A stretch of 64,000 nt of DNA, taken from positions 35,129 to 99,128 of the forward strand of contig NZ_QJRF01000077.1 in assembly GCF_013393345.1 (NCBI RefSeq), given 5' to 3'. A model generated the notes under the pieces. That model was not told where the DNA came from, did not search any database, and saw nothing but the letters and a program-made list of their open reading frames with translations. This document shows, piece by piece, positions 37,121 through 45,604 of the stretch. Position 1 is the stretch's first letter; each line of letters starts with the position of its first letter. Source of the DNA: Pseudomonas taiwanensis (GTDB taxonomy: Bacteria > Pseudomonadota > Gammaproteobacteria > Pseudomonadales > Pseudomonadaceae). Made by a program: the position numbers and the translations under genes.

Positions 37121-37621
37121 TCAGAAGTCGTTGTGTCCGCGATGCTGGAGCATCGGCACCAGGTACACCGGCACCTCGGAAAGCTGCACCAATCTGGCAG
37201 CCGTACGACCCAGCGGTGTATCCAGCGAAGTCCCGTGGCTGTGGCTTCCTACGACGAGGAGGTCCACGGACAGCTTCTGCACTTCTTCGAGAATGACCAG
37301 TGGCGGGTCCCCCTGGACCACCCGCACCGCGCGGATCATGTCCAGATCCTGGACGGCCTCGCCCATCTCATCGCGAAATCCTTCCAGCACCCGCTGCTCG
37401 ATACTCGACATCACGGTGCCCAGCCCCTTGGCCCGCAGCTCCTTCAGGGTGTCGTCGTCCAGATAGGTTTGCAGCACCGATTCGGCGAACAGCCCGAGGG
37501 GCTCCACCGCATGGACTACATACAGTTGGGCGTTGTAGGCGCGAGCGAGAGACAGGGCGTGTTGCAGAACATATGGGGCATAGAGACCGAGGTCCGTGGC
37601 ATAGAGAATGGAGCGAATCAT
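37121..37621 (-). CDS. Universal stress protein (UspA domain)
   Basis: A 166-residue single-domain UspA protein: opening IRSILYATDLG, and the nucleotide-binding segment VVGSHSHGTSLDTPLGRTA of the ATP-binding subfamily. Likely a stress-responsive protein; a specific role is not readable. A copy of the structured repeat lies about 55 bases before the start codon, in the gene's own orientation, and may form its leader. Confidence 0.9.
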   Translation of the reverse strand: MIRSILYATDLGLYAPYVLQHALSLARAYNAQLYVVHAVEPLGLFAESVLQTYLDDDTLKELRAKGLGTVMSSIEQRVLEGFRDEMGEAVQDLDMIRAVRVVQGDPPLVILEEVQKLSVDLLVVGSHSHGTSLDTPLGRTAARLVQLSEVPVYLVPMLQHRGHNDF

Positions 37622-37677
37622 GAGGCCTCCTACCGCCTTGCATGGCTGGCCTCACCAGAGCTTAGGTTCTGTACGAA

Positions 37678-37773
37678 AAGTCGTCGAGCGATGGTCAGGC
37701 GAGGAAAAAATCGCTGAGGAAGCGGAGTTAACGAGCTGTTAATGAGTATTCCGAAGCGATTTTTGACGACGCA
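37678..37773 (-). repeat. Structured ~95-nt repeat, copy B (upstream of usp gene)
   Basis: Same element as at 3853-3948, read on the minus strand. Stems: GTCGTC (37680-37685) with GACGAC (37765-37770); AAAAATCGCT (37706-37715) with AGCGATTTTT (37755-37764); TTAAC (37728-37732) with GTTAA (37738-37742). The middle stem is mostly different from copy A (GGAAACAGCC/GGCTGCTTCC) yet still pairs, while the unpaired blocks are conserved. Confidence 0.8.
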
Positions 37774-37809
37774 TCGCCGATGCGCAGGCAATTCTGGCGC
37801 AGAACCTGG

Positions 37810-38715
37810 TCACAACTGCGATTCGTTGCTCACGCCATGCGGCACGTGCCCGGTAGCCACAACATCACGGGCTTTTTCGCAGTGCCCGGCCTGATCGTCG
37901 AAGAACACATCCGCGCCGAAGGTCTCGAGGATGGCGGCCTTTTCCAGCCCGCCGAGGAAGAAGGATTCGTCCAGCCGGATATCCCAATCGCGAAGGGTAC
38001 GGATGACCCGTTCATGTGCCGGTGCGGAGCGCGCGGTTACCAGCGCCGTGCGAATCGGGCAGGCCTCCGGCGGGAACTCCTGCTGCAGCCGGTTAAGCGC
38101 CGAAAGGAAAGGTTTGAAGGGCCCACCGTCCAGCGGTTCGCGCGCCGAATCGCGCTCGTGGGCCTGGAAGGCCTCGAGGCCGCCAGTCTGGTAGATGCGC
38201 TCCGAATGGTCGGAAAACAGCACCGCGTCGCCGTCGAAAGCAATCCGCAGCTCGTTGCTCGCGGCGCGGCGCGGTCCTCCAGAGAGGATGGTGGCTGCGG
38301 CGTATCCGGTTTGCAGGGCGCGACGCACGTCTTCGGCATGGGTAGACAGGAACAGGTGACAGCCAAAGGCGCGCAGATACGGCTCAGGACTGCGGCCCCC
38401 GACAAAGGCGGCGCGGGAGATGCCGAGGCCGTAGTGCTGGATGGAGTTGAACGCCCGCAGGCCAGTGTCAGCGCTGTTGCGCGACACCAGGATGACCTCC
38501 ACTCGCTGGTGGCCCAGTTGCTCGTTCAAGCCAAGCAGCTTCTCCACCAGCGGATAGGCATCCCCAGGAGCGAGCACTTCATCTTCATGGTCGATCTGGT
38601 ATTGGCGGTAGGCCTCTATGCCTTCCGCCTCGTAGACCCGGTGGCTTTCGTCGAGGTCGAACAGCGCCCGCGAAGAGATTGCCAATACCAGCTTGTCACC
38701 CAGCCCCTTGCCCAT
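37810..38715 (-). CDS. 5'-nucleotidase (cytosolic NT5C1-like family)
   Basis: A 301-residue protein of the bacterial/animal cytosolic 5'-nucleotidase family: opening LVLAISSRALFDLDESHRVY with the HAD-like nucleophile region, and FDGDAVLFSD and FFDDQAGHCEKA as later acidic motifs. It should release nucleosides from nucleoside monophosphates. Followed on the same strand by the usp gene after a 188-base gap that contains the structured repeat. Confidence 0.85.
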   Translation of the reverse strand: MGKGLGDKLVLAISSRALFDLDESHRVYEAEGIEAYRQYQIDHEDEVLAPGDAYPLVEKLLGLNEQLGHQRVEVILVSRNSADTGLRAFNSIQHYGLGISRAAFVGGRSPEPYLRAFGCHLFLSTHAEDVRRALQTGYAAATILSGGPRRAASNELRIAFDGDAVLFSDHSERIYQTGGLEAFQAHERDSAREPLDGGPFKPFLSALNRLQQEFPPEACPIRTALVTARSAPAHERVIRTLRDWDIRLDESFFLGGLEKAAILETFGADVFFDDQAGHCEKARDVVATGHVPHGVSNESQL

Positions 38716-38727
38716 GAAGGTCCGCCC

Positions 38728-39681
38728 TCAGCCCTGATTGCGTGCGTCGATGAAGCGTAGCGCCTGATAGAGCGCACGGATACGCGGCATCTCGAAGCCG
38801 ATGGCTGCAGCCGCCGCCAGAGGGGCTTCATAGATGGCACCGAGTTCAAGCGGGCGCTTCTGTGCGAAGTCGTGGTACATGCTCGGCAGGTAGTCGGGCA
38901 TGCGATCGGTGGAAGCCAGCAGCTTTGCAGCGAAGTTATCCGGAATGCGATGCCCGATGGCGGTCGCCGCGTCTACCACTTCCTGCATGATCGCCTGGAT
39001 CAGTTCCCGCGTATCGGCGTTGCCCATGAGCGCAGTGGTGCCGGCATCCAGGAGCACCGACAAGCCGTTGTAGGGCACGTTCCACACCAGCTTTTGCCAG
39101 CGTGCCTGGTCCAGGTTGGCGACCGCCGCGGAATCGATACCGGCAGCCTTGAACAGACCAGAGCCCTCCTCCGTCAGCGCCTGACGTTCAGCGTCGCCAA
39201 CTGCCGGACCAGAGTGATAACCGAGGTTCACCGCACCCAGGGACTGGTGCTCGATCACGCCTGGCGCCGAGCGGTGGACGCAGATGTAGCAGAGACCGCC
39301 AAGCAGATGCAGCGAGCTTGGCAGCAGCCGACGGAGTTCGTCCTCCACCGCCAGGCCGTTCTGCAGCAGCACCACTTTCGCGCCCGGTGCAGCAGCCTGG
39401 GCAATGGCCGGCGAGAGCGCGGCATTGCTGGTGGTCTTGGCACCTACCAGCAGCCAGTCGCAAGGCGGCATGTCAGCGGCATCACGGTAGGCCTGGACAG
39501 GGAACAGCGCCTGGGCGCCGTGCACCGCACTGTTCAGTTGGAGGCCGCGCGCGGCGACGGCGTCGTATTCGCTGCGCAGCAGGAAGTGCACATCAAAGCC
39601 GGCACGCGCCAGCATCACACCATAAAAGCCGCCAATGGCGCCGGTACCGATGATGCCGATACGCGGTTTGCTCGTACTCAT
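38728..39681 (-). CDS. 2-dehydropantoate 2-reductase family protein
   Basis: A 317-residue NADP-dependent dehydrogenase with an N-terminal Rossmann motif GIIGTGAIGGFYG and the ketopantoate-reductase C-terminal helical domain (KLVWNVPYNGLSVLLDAGT). The family makes pantoate for coenzyme A, but Pseudomonas genomes often hold more than one member and this may not be the main PanE. It lies 12 bases before the 5'-nucleotidase gene and its start abuts the stop of the thioredoxin-like gene. Confidence 0.85.
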   Translation of the reverse strand: MSTSKPRIGIIGTGAIGGFYGVMLARAGFDVHFLLRSEYDAVAARGLQLNSAVHGAQALFPVQAYRDAADMPPCDWLLVGAKTTSNAALSPAIAQAAAPGAKVVLLQNGLAVEDELRRLLPSSLHLLGGLCYICVHRSAPGVIEHQSLGAVNLGYHSGPAVGDAERQALTEEGSGLFKAAGIDSAAVANLDQARWQKLVWNVPYNGLSVLLDAGTTALMGNADTRELIQAIMQEVVDAATAIGHRIPDNFAAKLLASTDRMPDYLPSMYHDFAQKRPLELGAIYEAPLAAAAAIGFEMPRIRALYQALRFIDARNQG

Positions 39682-40068
39682 TTAAGGAAGCTCCTCTGCC
39701 GGCCGGGCCAAGGCCCGTTCCAGGGACTTTGTCAGATCGTCGCGCCGCAGGCTGGAGTGCAGCGCGCCATGGAAGTTGCCATCTTGAACCACGAATAACG
39801 CAGGCAGGTGGAATACCTCATAGCGCTCGACCAGCCCACCATTATTGCCGGCATCGATCCAGCACAATCGGTCCACCGGCAGGCCGGCTCCCGGCAGATG
39901 CCCGCGAGCCCAGCGACAACTGGCGCAGCCGATACTGGTGAATATCACCAGTGAAGTGCCGGGCAGGTCGAGCAGGCGGCGATCGGCATCGAGGTCAGTC
40001 AGTTCCACCTCGGGCACTATAGTGTCTGGTGCGATGCCGGGTTCGAGGCATCTGGAGTTCGCGGTCAT
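39682..40068 (-). CDS. Thioredoxin-like protein
   Basis: A 128-residue protein with a CxxC site (Cys48-A-S-Cys51) in FTSIGCASCRWAR and later HLPALFVVQDG with the cis-Pro typical of thioredoxin folds. No signal peptide is visible, so probably cytoplasmic. Its ATG overlaps the divergent PilZ gene's ATG by two bases, and its ribosome site (AGGAATTGACGC) lies inside the PilZ coding sequence. Confidence 0.75.
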   Translation of the reverse strand: MTANSRCLEPGIAPDTIVPEVELTDLDADRRLLDLPGTSLVIFTSIGCASCRWARGHLPGAGLPVDRLCWIDAGNNGGLVERYEVFHLPALFVVQDGNFHGALHSSLRRDDLTKSLERALARPAEELP

Positions 40069-40477
40069 GCGTCAATTCCTGCGTCACCCCACGGAGATGC
40101 CCGTGGAGCTGGTTCCGCGCAAGGGCAGGCACATGCCCCCGCAGCGGCTGCACGATATCAGCCTGGGTGGGGTGGCATGCAACTCCGTCCGGGCGTTCCG
40201 GCGCGGCACCTCCATCGAACTGTGCATCCCGCTGCTGGGCGACCAGGCACGCTTTTCCGGGACCGTCGCCTGGTGCCGCAAGCAGGTCGACGACTACATG
40301 ATCGGCATCGCGTTCACCGATGAAGAAAACATGTTCCGCGCACGCATGGTCGAGCAGATCTGCCTGATCGAACAGTACCGCAAGCAGCGCGAGGAGACGG
40401 TTGGCCATGCCCTGGCGCCGGAAGAGGTGGCGCAGGAATGGATCACCCTGCACGCGGCCGACTTCGCCCCCGTCTGA
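40067..40477 (+). CDS. PilZ-domain protein
   Basis: A 136-residue single-domain PilZ protein with both c-di-GMP-binding motifs: RxxxR (Arg2 to Arg6) and DxSxxG (Asp30, Ser32, Gly35, in HDISLGGVA). It should bind c-di-GMP; the output (motility, polysaccharide or other) is unknown. ATG at 40067 follows GGAGTTCGCGGTC. Because the RxxxR motif starts at residue 2, the start is tightly constrained. Confidence 0.88.
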   Translation: MRQFLRHPTEMPVELVPRKGRHMPPQRLHDISLGGVACNSVRAFRRGTSIELCIPLLGDQARFSGTVAWCRKQVDDYMIGIAFTDEENMFRARMVEQICLIEQYRKQREETVGHALAPEEVAQEWITLHAADFAPV

Positions 40478-40644
40478 ATTCGTGCAAATTCCACGTTCGG
40501 CGCATGCATTCGCCATTGTCGAGGTTACGTGGAAAGCGTTAAGGTTCCCGTCCCCGCCGCGTTTTTACTGCTGTGCTCTCCGCCAAACGGGGATCGCTGG
40601 CGGCCTGCACCCGTGACCTGACGACCTGAACGATGAAAAGCACG

Positions 40645-41718
40645 ATGGCTGATTTACAGATCGACGACCTTAACGTTGCCTCCAACGAGACCCTGATCAC
40701 GCCGGAGCAGTTGAAGCGCGAAATTCCGCTGACCGATGAAGCCCTGGGCACCGTAGCCAATGGCCGCCAGGTGGTCCGCAATATTCTCGATGGCAAGGAC
40801 CATCGCCTGTTCGTGGTCGTGGGCCCCTGCTCCATTCACGACATCAAGGCCGCTCACGAGTATGCCGACCGCCTGAAGGTCCTCGCCGCTGAAGTGTCCG
40901 ATACCCTCTTCCTGGTGATGCGCGTGTACTTCGAGAAGCCGCGCACCACCGTCGGCTGGAAAGGCCTGATCAACGACCCGTACCTCGACGACTCCTTCAA
41001 GATCCAGGACGGCCTGCACATCGGCCGCCAGCTGCTACGCGACCTGGCCGAAAAGGGCCTGCCCACCGCCACCGAAGCCCTGGACCCGATCTCCCCGCAA
41101 TACCTGCAGGACCTGATCAGCTGGTCGGCCATCGGCGCCCGCACCACCGAATCCCAGACTCACCGCGAAATGGCTTCCGGCCTTTCGTCGGCGGTCGGTT
41201 TCAAGAACGGCACCGACGGCAGCCTGACCGTAGCGATCAACGCCCTGCAATCGGTTTCCAGCCCGCACCGTTTCCTCGGCATCAACCAGGAAGGTGGCGT
41301 GTCCATCGTCACCACCAAGGGCAACGCCTATGGCCACGTGGTTCTGCGTGGCGGCAACGGCAAGCCGAACTATGACTCGGTCAGCGTCGCCATCTGCGAA
41401 CAGGAACTGACCAAGGCGCGCATTCGCCCGAACATCATGGTCGATTGCAGCCACGCCAACTCCAACAAGGACCCTGCCCTGCAGCCGCTGGTGATGGACA
41501 ACGTCGCCAACCAGATCCTCGAAGGCAACAACTCCATCGTCGGCCTGATGGTGGAAAGCCACCTGGGCTGGGGCAGCCAGTCGATCCCGAAAGACCTCGA
41601 CCAGCTGAAGTACGGCGTGTCCATCACCGACGCCTGCATCGACTGGGAAGCCACCGAGAAAGCCCTGCGCAGCATGCACGCCAAGCTCAAGGACGTGTTG
41701 CCCAAGCGCCAGCGCTGA
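40645..41718 (+). CDS. Class I DAHP synthase (3-deoxy-7-phosphoheptulonate synthase)
   Basis: A 357-residue DAHP synthase of the AroFGH class, which joins phosphoenolpyruvate and erythrose 4-phosphate in the first shikimate step. VVVGPCSIHD, ATEALDPISPQY, GARTTESQTHR and MVDCSHANSNK are all intact. The allosteric specificity (Tyr, Phe or Trp) cannot be assigned from reading alone. ATG at 40645 gives the usual opening MADLQIDDLNVAS; an ATG four codons earlier is possible. Terminator follows. Confidence 0.93.
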   Translation: MADLQIDDLNVASNETLITPEQLKREIPLTDEALGTVANGRQVVRNILDGKDHRLFVVVGPCSIHDIKAAHEYADRLKVLAAEVSDTLFLVMRVYFEKPRTTVGWKGLINDPYLDDSFKIQDGLHIGRQLLRDLAEKGLPTATEALDPISPQYLQDLISWSAIGARTTESQTHREMASGLSSAVGFKNGTDGSLTVAINALQSVSSPHRFLGINQEGGVSIVTTKGNAYGHVVLRGGNGKPNYDSVSVAICEQELTKARIRPNIMVDCSHANSNKDPALQPLVMDNVANQILEGNNSIVGLMVESHLGWGSQSIPKDLDQLKYGVSITDACIDWEATEKALRSMHAKLKDVLPKRQR

Positions 41719-41734
41719 TCGAAAGCTGGAAACG

Positions 41735-41763
41735 AAAACGCCGGGCAATTGCCCGGCGTTTTT
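41735..41763 (+). terminator. Terminator after the DAHP synthase gene
   Basis: AAAACGCCGGGC / GCCCGGCGTTTT stem with AATT loop and flanking T run; it can also act on the convergent minus-strand gene. Confidence 0.92.
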
Positions 41764-41777
41764 CTTTGCGCATAAGC

Positions 41778-42062
41778 TCAGCCGTTGCGCTGGGCCTGAC
41801 GCTGACGTCGCTCGATATAGCGTTCGACGTAGGAGCAGGATGGGATCACGGTGTAGCCGTGGTCCTCGGCATATTCCAGGGCCGACTCGGTCAATGCTGC
41901 GGCAATCCCGCGGCCGCGCAGGACGTTTGGCACGAAAGTGCGATAGATGTCCAACGTCTGTTTACCCAGGTCCATATAGGCCAGGTATGCACGATGACCT
42001 TCCACGGTGGTCTCGAACTGATGACCAGCCTGGTCATGGTGGATGGACAATGCCTCGCTCAT
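41778..42062 (-). CDS. GNAT-like N-acetyltransferase (YjdJ type)
   Basis: A 94-residue small acetyltransferase-fold protein with the acetyl-CoA loop RGRGIAAALTE and the C-terminal motif VIPSCSYVERYI typical of the short YjdJ/GtnA-like GNAT family. The substrate is unknown. ATG at 42062 follows GAGGAGTAGTG. It lies 18 bases after the DUF945-like gene on the same strand. Confidence 0.82.
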   Translation of the reverse strand: MSEALSIHHDQAGHQFETTVEGHRAYLAYMDLGKQTLDIYRTFVPNVLRGRGIAAALTESALEYAEDHGYTVIPSCSYVERYIERRQRQAQRNG

Positions 42063-42080
42063 CACTACTCCTCTGAGGAT

Positions 42081-43355
42081 CTAAAACCTTACGCGTACCT
42101 TATCGATCTTTTCCAACCGAAGGAACATTTCTGCCGTGCCGGAACCGAACTGCACGCTGAGGTACGCCTTCCCGTTCTCCACCTTGTGTAATACACCCTG
42201 GTAATAGGCGCCATCGAAGGTGATGAACTGCAGTCGCTTGCCGGCATATCCCGGCAGGTCGGCAACATTGACGAACTCATACTGCTGCACGGCACGTCCG
42301 TCGCCATCGTTTTCCGGTTCTGCGGTGACCTTCTCCATTGCAACTTGCTCGTTGCGCGCAGCCGAGGGGTCAACCCAGCTGAATTCGACCGGCTGGACCA
42401 GCTCCTGGTTCACCAATACCGCCGGACGCAGCATGGCAACCACATCCTTGGCCTCGAAGAACTGCAGGCCATCCCACGCCATGCCTTCGCTCGGGGTGAG
42501 TTCGACGCGTAGCGACTGCGGGTCCTTCAGGTAACGTCCATAAGCATCCAGCATCGACTGCCCGAGGGCGACCTTCTGGCTCCGCAGTGCGGTATCGAAC
42601 TGCTGAACCGCGCCCTTCAGGTACTGGTCCGGCGTCTGACCAAGCTTACCGGCGCAGAACTGCTGCACCTTGCGCTGGTACTGGTTGTCATTCAACTCGA
42701 AGATCACGCTGGAGAGTTGCGGCGGATTGACCCGCAGGTCGCCCGGCTTCTCCGACATGTTAGACAACGACAGGCTGAGACGCACCTCGCCCATGTCCCG
42801 GGTATCGGAAGTCAGGTTCAGGTTGAGCTTCTGCGCGCCCGGCTGGAACAGGTAGGAGAACTCGACGTCGGACTCGAGGGTGCGATAGCCCATCTCCAGC
42901 AGTTCGTCAGTGCCGATATTGCGCACCGTGCCGCACGCCACTTCGCTCATTGCGGTGAATACACTGCGCTCGGCGGGCGTGTTGTACAGCTGCTGCATGA
43001 ACGGCCCGTGCACTTCCAGCGCCATGCCCTTCAGGCTGAGCGCCATCTGCTCGGGAAACTTGCCCTCGGCAAGCCGTTCCTTGAAGCTGAGGAGTTCGCG
43101 CAAGCTCTTGAACTTCAGTTCAGCCTGCTGCACATGCAGGCTATCTCCCATGACCGGGACGCGAAGTTGAAGGTTCTCGAGGCCAACCCGGCCATCGAAG
43201 GAAGAAGTAATGCCGCCATAGGTGATATCCACCATCGGTGACAACTTGCTGATTGCGTCATCCATGATCGATCTGACCGACCACCAAAGTGACAACTTGA
43301 TGATCAACCCCACGGCCAGAACCGAGAGCACTCCCCACTTGAGAATCTTCGACAT
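42081..43355 (-). CDS. DUF945-like inner-membrane-anchored protein
   Basis: A 424-residue protein with one N-terminal membrane anchor (about residues 6-25) and a long periplasmic part rich in beta strands, of the DUF945/YdgA-like kind. Two short segments (MGDSLHVQQAELKFKS and LELNLT-type strands) recall the repetitive AsmA-like architecture. No function is assigned. It is probably co-transcribed with the small acetyltransferase gene. Confidence 0.6.
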   Translation of the reverse strand: MSKILKWGVLSVLAVGLIIKLSLWWSVRSIMDDAISKLSPMVDITYGGITSSFDGRVGLENLQLRVPVMGDSLHVQQAELKFKSLRELLSFKERLAEGKFPEQMALSLKGMALEVHGPFMQQLYNTPAERSVFTAMSEVACGTVRNIGTDELLEMGYRTLESDVEFSYLFQPGAQKLNLNLTSDTRDMGEVRLSLSLSNMSEKPGDLRVNPPQLSSVIFELNDNQYQRKVQQFCAGKLGQTPDQYLKGAVQQFDTALRSQKVALGQSMLDAYGRYLKDPQSLRVELTPSEGMAWDGLQFFEAKDVVAMLRPAVLVNQELVQPVEFSWVDPSAARNEQVAMEKVTAEPENDGDGRAVQQYEFVNVADLPGYAGKRLQFITFDGAYYQGVLHKVENGKAYLSVQFGSGTAEMFLRLEKIDKVRVRF

Positions 43356-43806
43356 AGTGACGTCCTTGAAGTCTGCGCTTCGCTACGGATATCGGAAGCC
43401 GTGCAAGCTTATCAGCGGCCCACAGGCACTACTACGGCCGCTCTTTGTATAGAGAGTGATAATTCACGGTTCTCTGAAAAAGTTCCCTTTTCAATGCACG
43501 ATTTGCGCACGAATGCCCTTGCCCTGGCTCGAGGTAACGCTTGTCAGATTATGGGAGGGAAAGGGCCCAGAGTGCCGGGCAGGGCCTACACTTGGAATTT
43601 CGACTGATCAAAGAACAATCAGCCTGACCGTTTTTTGATCAGCGACCTCGTTAGTTGCTCGTGAACTAGCCGGCAAGCTGAAAAAAATGTGCCTGCCTTG
43701 CACAAGGTCAGTTTACTTACTACAAGTTATGGGTAGTATGTACGCCGGCTAATTTCCCAAGCTCGGGGAATTGCTTTATGGAAATGTCCACCTTAAGGGG
43801 AACACG
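43356..43806. other. 451-base intergenic region upstream of oprI
   Basis: No credible gene is seen. It must hold the oprI promoter; the AT-rich segment 43690-43745 (TTGCAC near 43697 and TACTTACTACAAG after it) is the best candidate. Perfect 9-base inverted arms CTGATCAAA (43604-43612) and TTTGATCAG (43634-43642) lie farther up, separated by 21 bases, and could be an operator, a small RNA hairpin or an old terminator. Confidence 0.55.
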
Positions 43807-44058
43807 ATGAACAACGTTCTGAAATTCTCTGCTCTGGCTCTGGCCGCAGTTCTGGCCACCGGTTGCAGCAGCGTATCCAAAGAAACCGAAGCTCGTCTGA
43901 CTGCGACTGAAGACGCAGCTGCTCGCGCTCAAGCCCGTGCTGACGAAGCCTACCGCAAGGCTGACGAAGCTCTGGCCGCCGCTCAGAAAGCCCAGCAGAC
44001 CGCTGACGAGGCTAACGAGCGCGCCCTGCGTATGCTGGAAAAAGCCAGCCGCAAGTAA
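43807..44058 (+). CDS. oprI: Major outer-membrane lipoprotein OprI
   Basis: An 83-residue murein lipoprotein: signal peptide ending in the lipobox ATGC (lipidated Cys near residue 19), then an Ala/Lys/Glu-rich heptad coiled coil ending in a C-terminal Arg-Lys for attachment to peptidoglycan. OprI is among the most abundant Pseudomonas proteins and a genus marker. AAGGGGAACACG precedes the ATG. A strong terminator follows, and the next gene, an L,D-transpeptidase, faces it. Confidence 0.95.
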   Translation: MNNVLKFSALALAAVLATGCSSVSKETEARLTATEDAAARAQARADEAYRKADEALAAAQKAQQTADEANERALRMLEKASRK

Positions 44059-44076
44059 TAGCTCTCGGGCTATAGA

Positions 44077-44107
44077 GCCGATCCAGTTCGCTGGGTCGGC
44101 TTTTTTA
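44077..44107 (+). terminator. Terminator of oprI
   Basis: GCCGATCCAG / CTGGGTCGGC stem with TTCG tetraloop followed by TTTTTTATT. Confidence 0.92.
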
Positions 44108-44175
44108 TTGCCCGCACTTTCCCCCCTTCTGTTCCGAGTTACTTTCAATCGCCGCTGCATCGCCAATTCACGGGC

Positions 44176-44212
44176 AAAAGAAAAGCCCGCTGGCGAATCG
44201 CTCAGCGGGCTT
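44176..44212 (-). terminator. Terminator of the L,D-transpeptidase gene
   Basis: AGCGGGCTT / AAGCCCGCT stem; read on the minus strand a T-rich run follows (A-rich 44176-44184 on the plus strand). Confidence 0.85.
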
Positions 44213-44230
44213 CCTTGAAACGACCGGCGC

Positions 44231-45193
44231 TTACAGCTCGGTATTGGGGATAGTGGCCGCAACCGCCGAGTTGGGCTCGGCGATTTCTACCGGCAGGCCG
44301 TCCTCGGCCGCGACTACTTCGCGCACCACATCCCAATCCAGGCGGATGGTGTTGACCAACTCTTCGCGCTTGAGCAGCGCATTGATCACGGCAGTGTGCT
44401 TGTCCACTACGGACGGATCACCATGATCATCCAGCGGGGCATGAGCTTCCAGGTAGACCTTGCCGCCGCTCACGCCGAACTTGTAGGGCTCGTTGATGAT
44501 GCGCACCGGAGTGCCCACCGGCGCCATGGCGGCCAGCGCCAGAACGTTGTTGTTCAGCATGCGGAAGCAACCATGACTGACGCGCATGCCAATACCGAAC
44601 TTCTTGTTCGAGCCATGAATCAGGTAGCCCGGTACGCCCAGCTTGAACTTGAACGGGCCCAGGGGATTGTCAGGACCCGGCGGCACTACGCTAGGAAGCG
44701 GATCGCCATCAGCTGCATGCTCTTCGCGGATCGACTTCGGCGGATACCAGGCCGGGTTGGAGGTCTTGGCGGTAATGGTGGTGTGCGCAATCGGCGAGCC
44801 CCAGCCTTCACGACCGATACCCAGCGGATACGTATGCACCACGTTCTGCCCTTTCGGGAAGTAGTACATCCGGTATTCGGCAAGGTTGATGACGATGCCT
44901 TCGCGCGGCCCGGCCGGGAGGATATAGCGGGTCGGCAGGATGACCTCGGTGCCCGCGCCGGGAAGCCAGGGATCGACGCCAGGGTTGGCGGCGACCATCT
45001 CCAGGTAACCCAGGTCATTGGCTACACCGATATCGGCGAAGGTGTCTTCGTACTTGGCCTTGATTACCTGGACCTGGCCGACAATATCTTCGCCGGGCGG
45101 CGGCAGGGGTAGCTCAAGGGCTACGACAGGGCCCGCCACCAGCAGGGACGCTAACGACAGGGAGCGGGCGACGGCTGTAAAGCGCGGCAACAT
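44231..45193 (-). CDS. L,D-transpeptidase (ErfK/YbiS/YcfS/YnhG family)
   Basis: A 320-residue exported enzyme: signal peptide to about residue 25, a LysM-like segment (about 40-85), and a YkuD catalytic domain with HGS...GMRVSHGCFRM where Cys209 is the nucleophile. Such enzymes attach Lpp-type lipoproteins to peptidoglycan or form 3-3 crosslinks. Being next to oprI and convergent with it, it is the natural candidate for anchoring OprI. The start at 45193 is preferred to upstream in-frame codons because it places a proper signal peptide first. Confidence 0.9.
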   Translation of the reverse strand: MLPRFTAVARSLSLASLLVAGPVVALELPLPPPGEDIVGQVQVIKAKYEDTFADIGVANDLGYLEMVAANPGVDPWLPGAGTEVILPTRYILPAGPREGIVINLAEYRMYYFPKGQNVVHTYPLGIGREGWGSPIAHTTITAKTSNPAWYPPKSIREEHAADGDPLPSVVPPGPDNPLGPFKFKLGVPGYLIHGSNKKFGIGMRVSHGCFRMLNNNVLALAAMAPVGTPVRIINEPYKFGVSGGKVYLEAHAPLDDHGDPSVVDKHTAVINALLKREELVNTIRLDWDVVREVVAAEDGLPVEIAEPNSAVAATIPNTEL

Positions 45194-45266
45194 CCGGGAA
45201 TCCTTGGCAAATTGACTGATTAAAAGACTCAGAATTCTACACCGGCGCGCGCCGCGCCGGGAGCCC

Positions 45267-45548
45267 TCAGGCCTCCGACCAGACCGAGTGCTGCCCCTTG
45301 CGGTGTGCATCGAGGGTGGAACGGCAGTTGGAGCACAGTCGCCGATCACGCAGCAACTCCTGTTCCAGGCTACTCCAGCGCGGCTGCGCTGGCAGCAAAC
45401 CGCCGCAAAGAGTCCGATCCGCGAAGCCGTCCAGTTCAAGCTGTCGCGCCACCAGGTGCAGGCGAATCTCGCGGCAAGCGAACAGGTCGAGTTGCTCGTC
45501 GGGCTCAATGACTTTGTAGCCAAACAGGGACCAGGCGGGGCGCGGCAT
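45267..45548 (-). CDS. Small conserved hypothetical protein with CxxC
   Basis: A 93-residue protein beginning MPRPAWSLFGYKVIEPDEQLDLFACREI, ending with LCSNCRSTLDAHRKG (CxxC). It looks like a small metal-binding or regulatory protein, but I do not recognise a family. Placement between the transpeptidase and tesA genes matches, from memory, the P. aeruginosa order. Confidence 0.6.
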   Translation of the reverse strand: MPRPAWSLFGYKVIEPDEQLDLFACREIRLHLVARQLELDGFADRTLCGGLLPAQPRWSSLEQELLRDRRLCSNCRSTLDAHRKGQHSVWSEA

Positions 45549-45604
45549 GGAGGACTCCAGGGAGGGTGCGCAACATTAGCCGAAAGCGAGCCCCGGGAAA
45601 AGCG

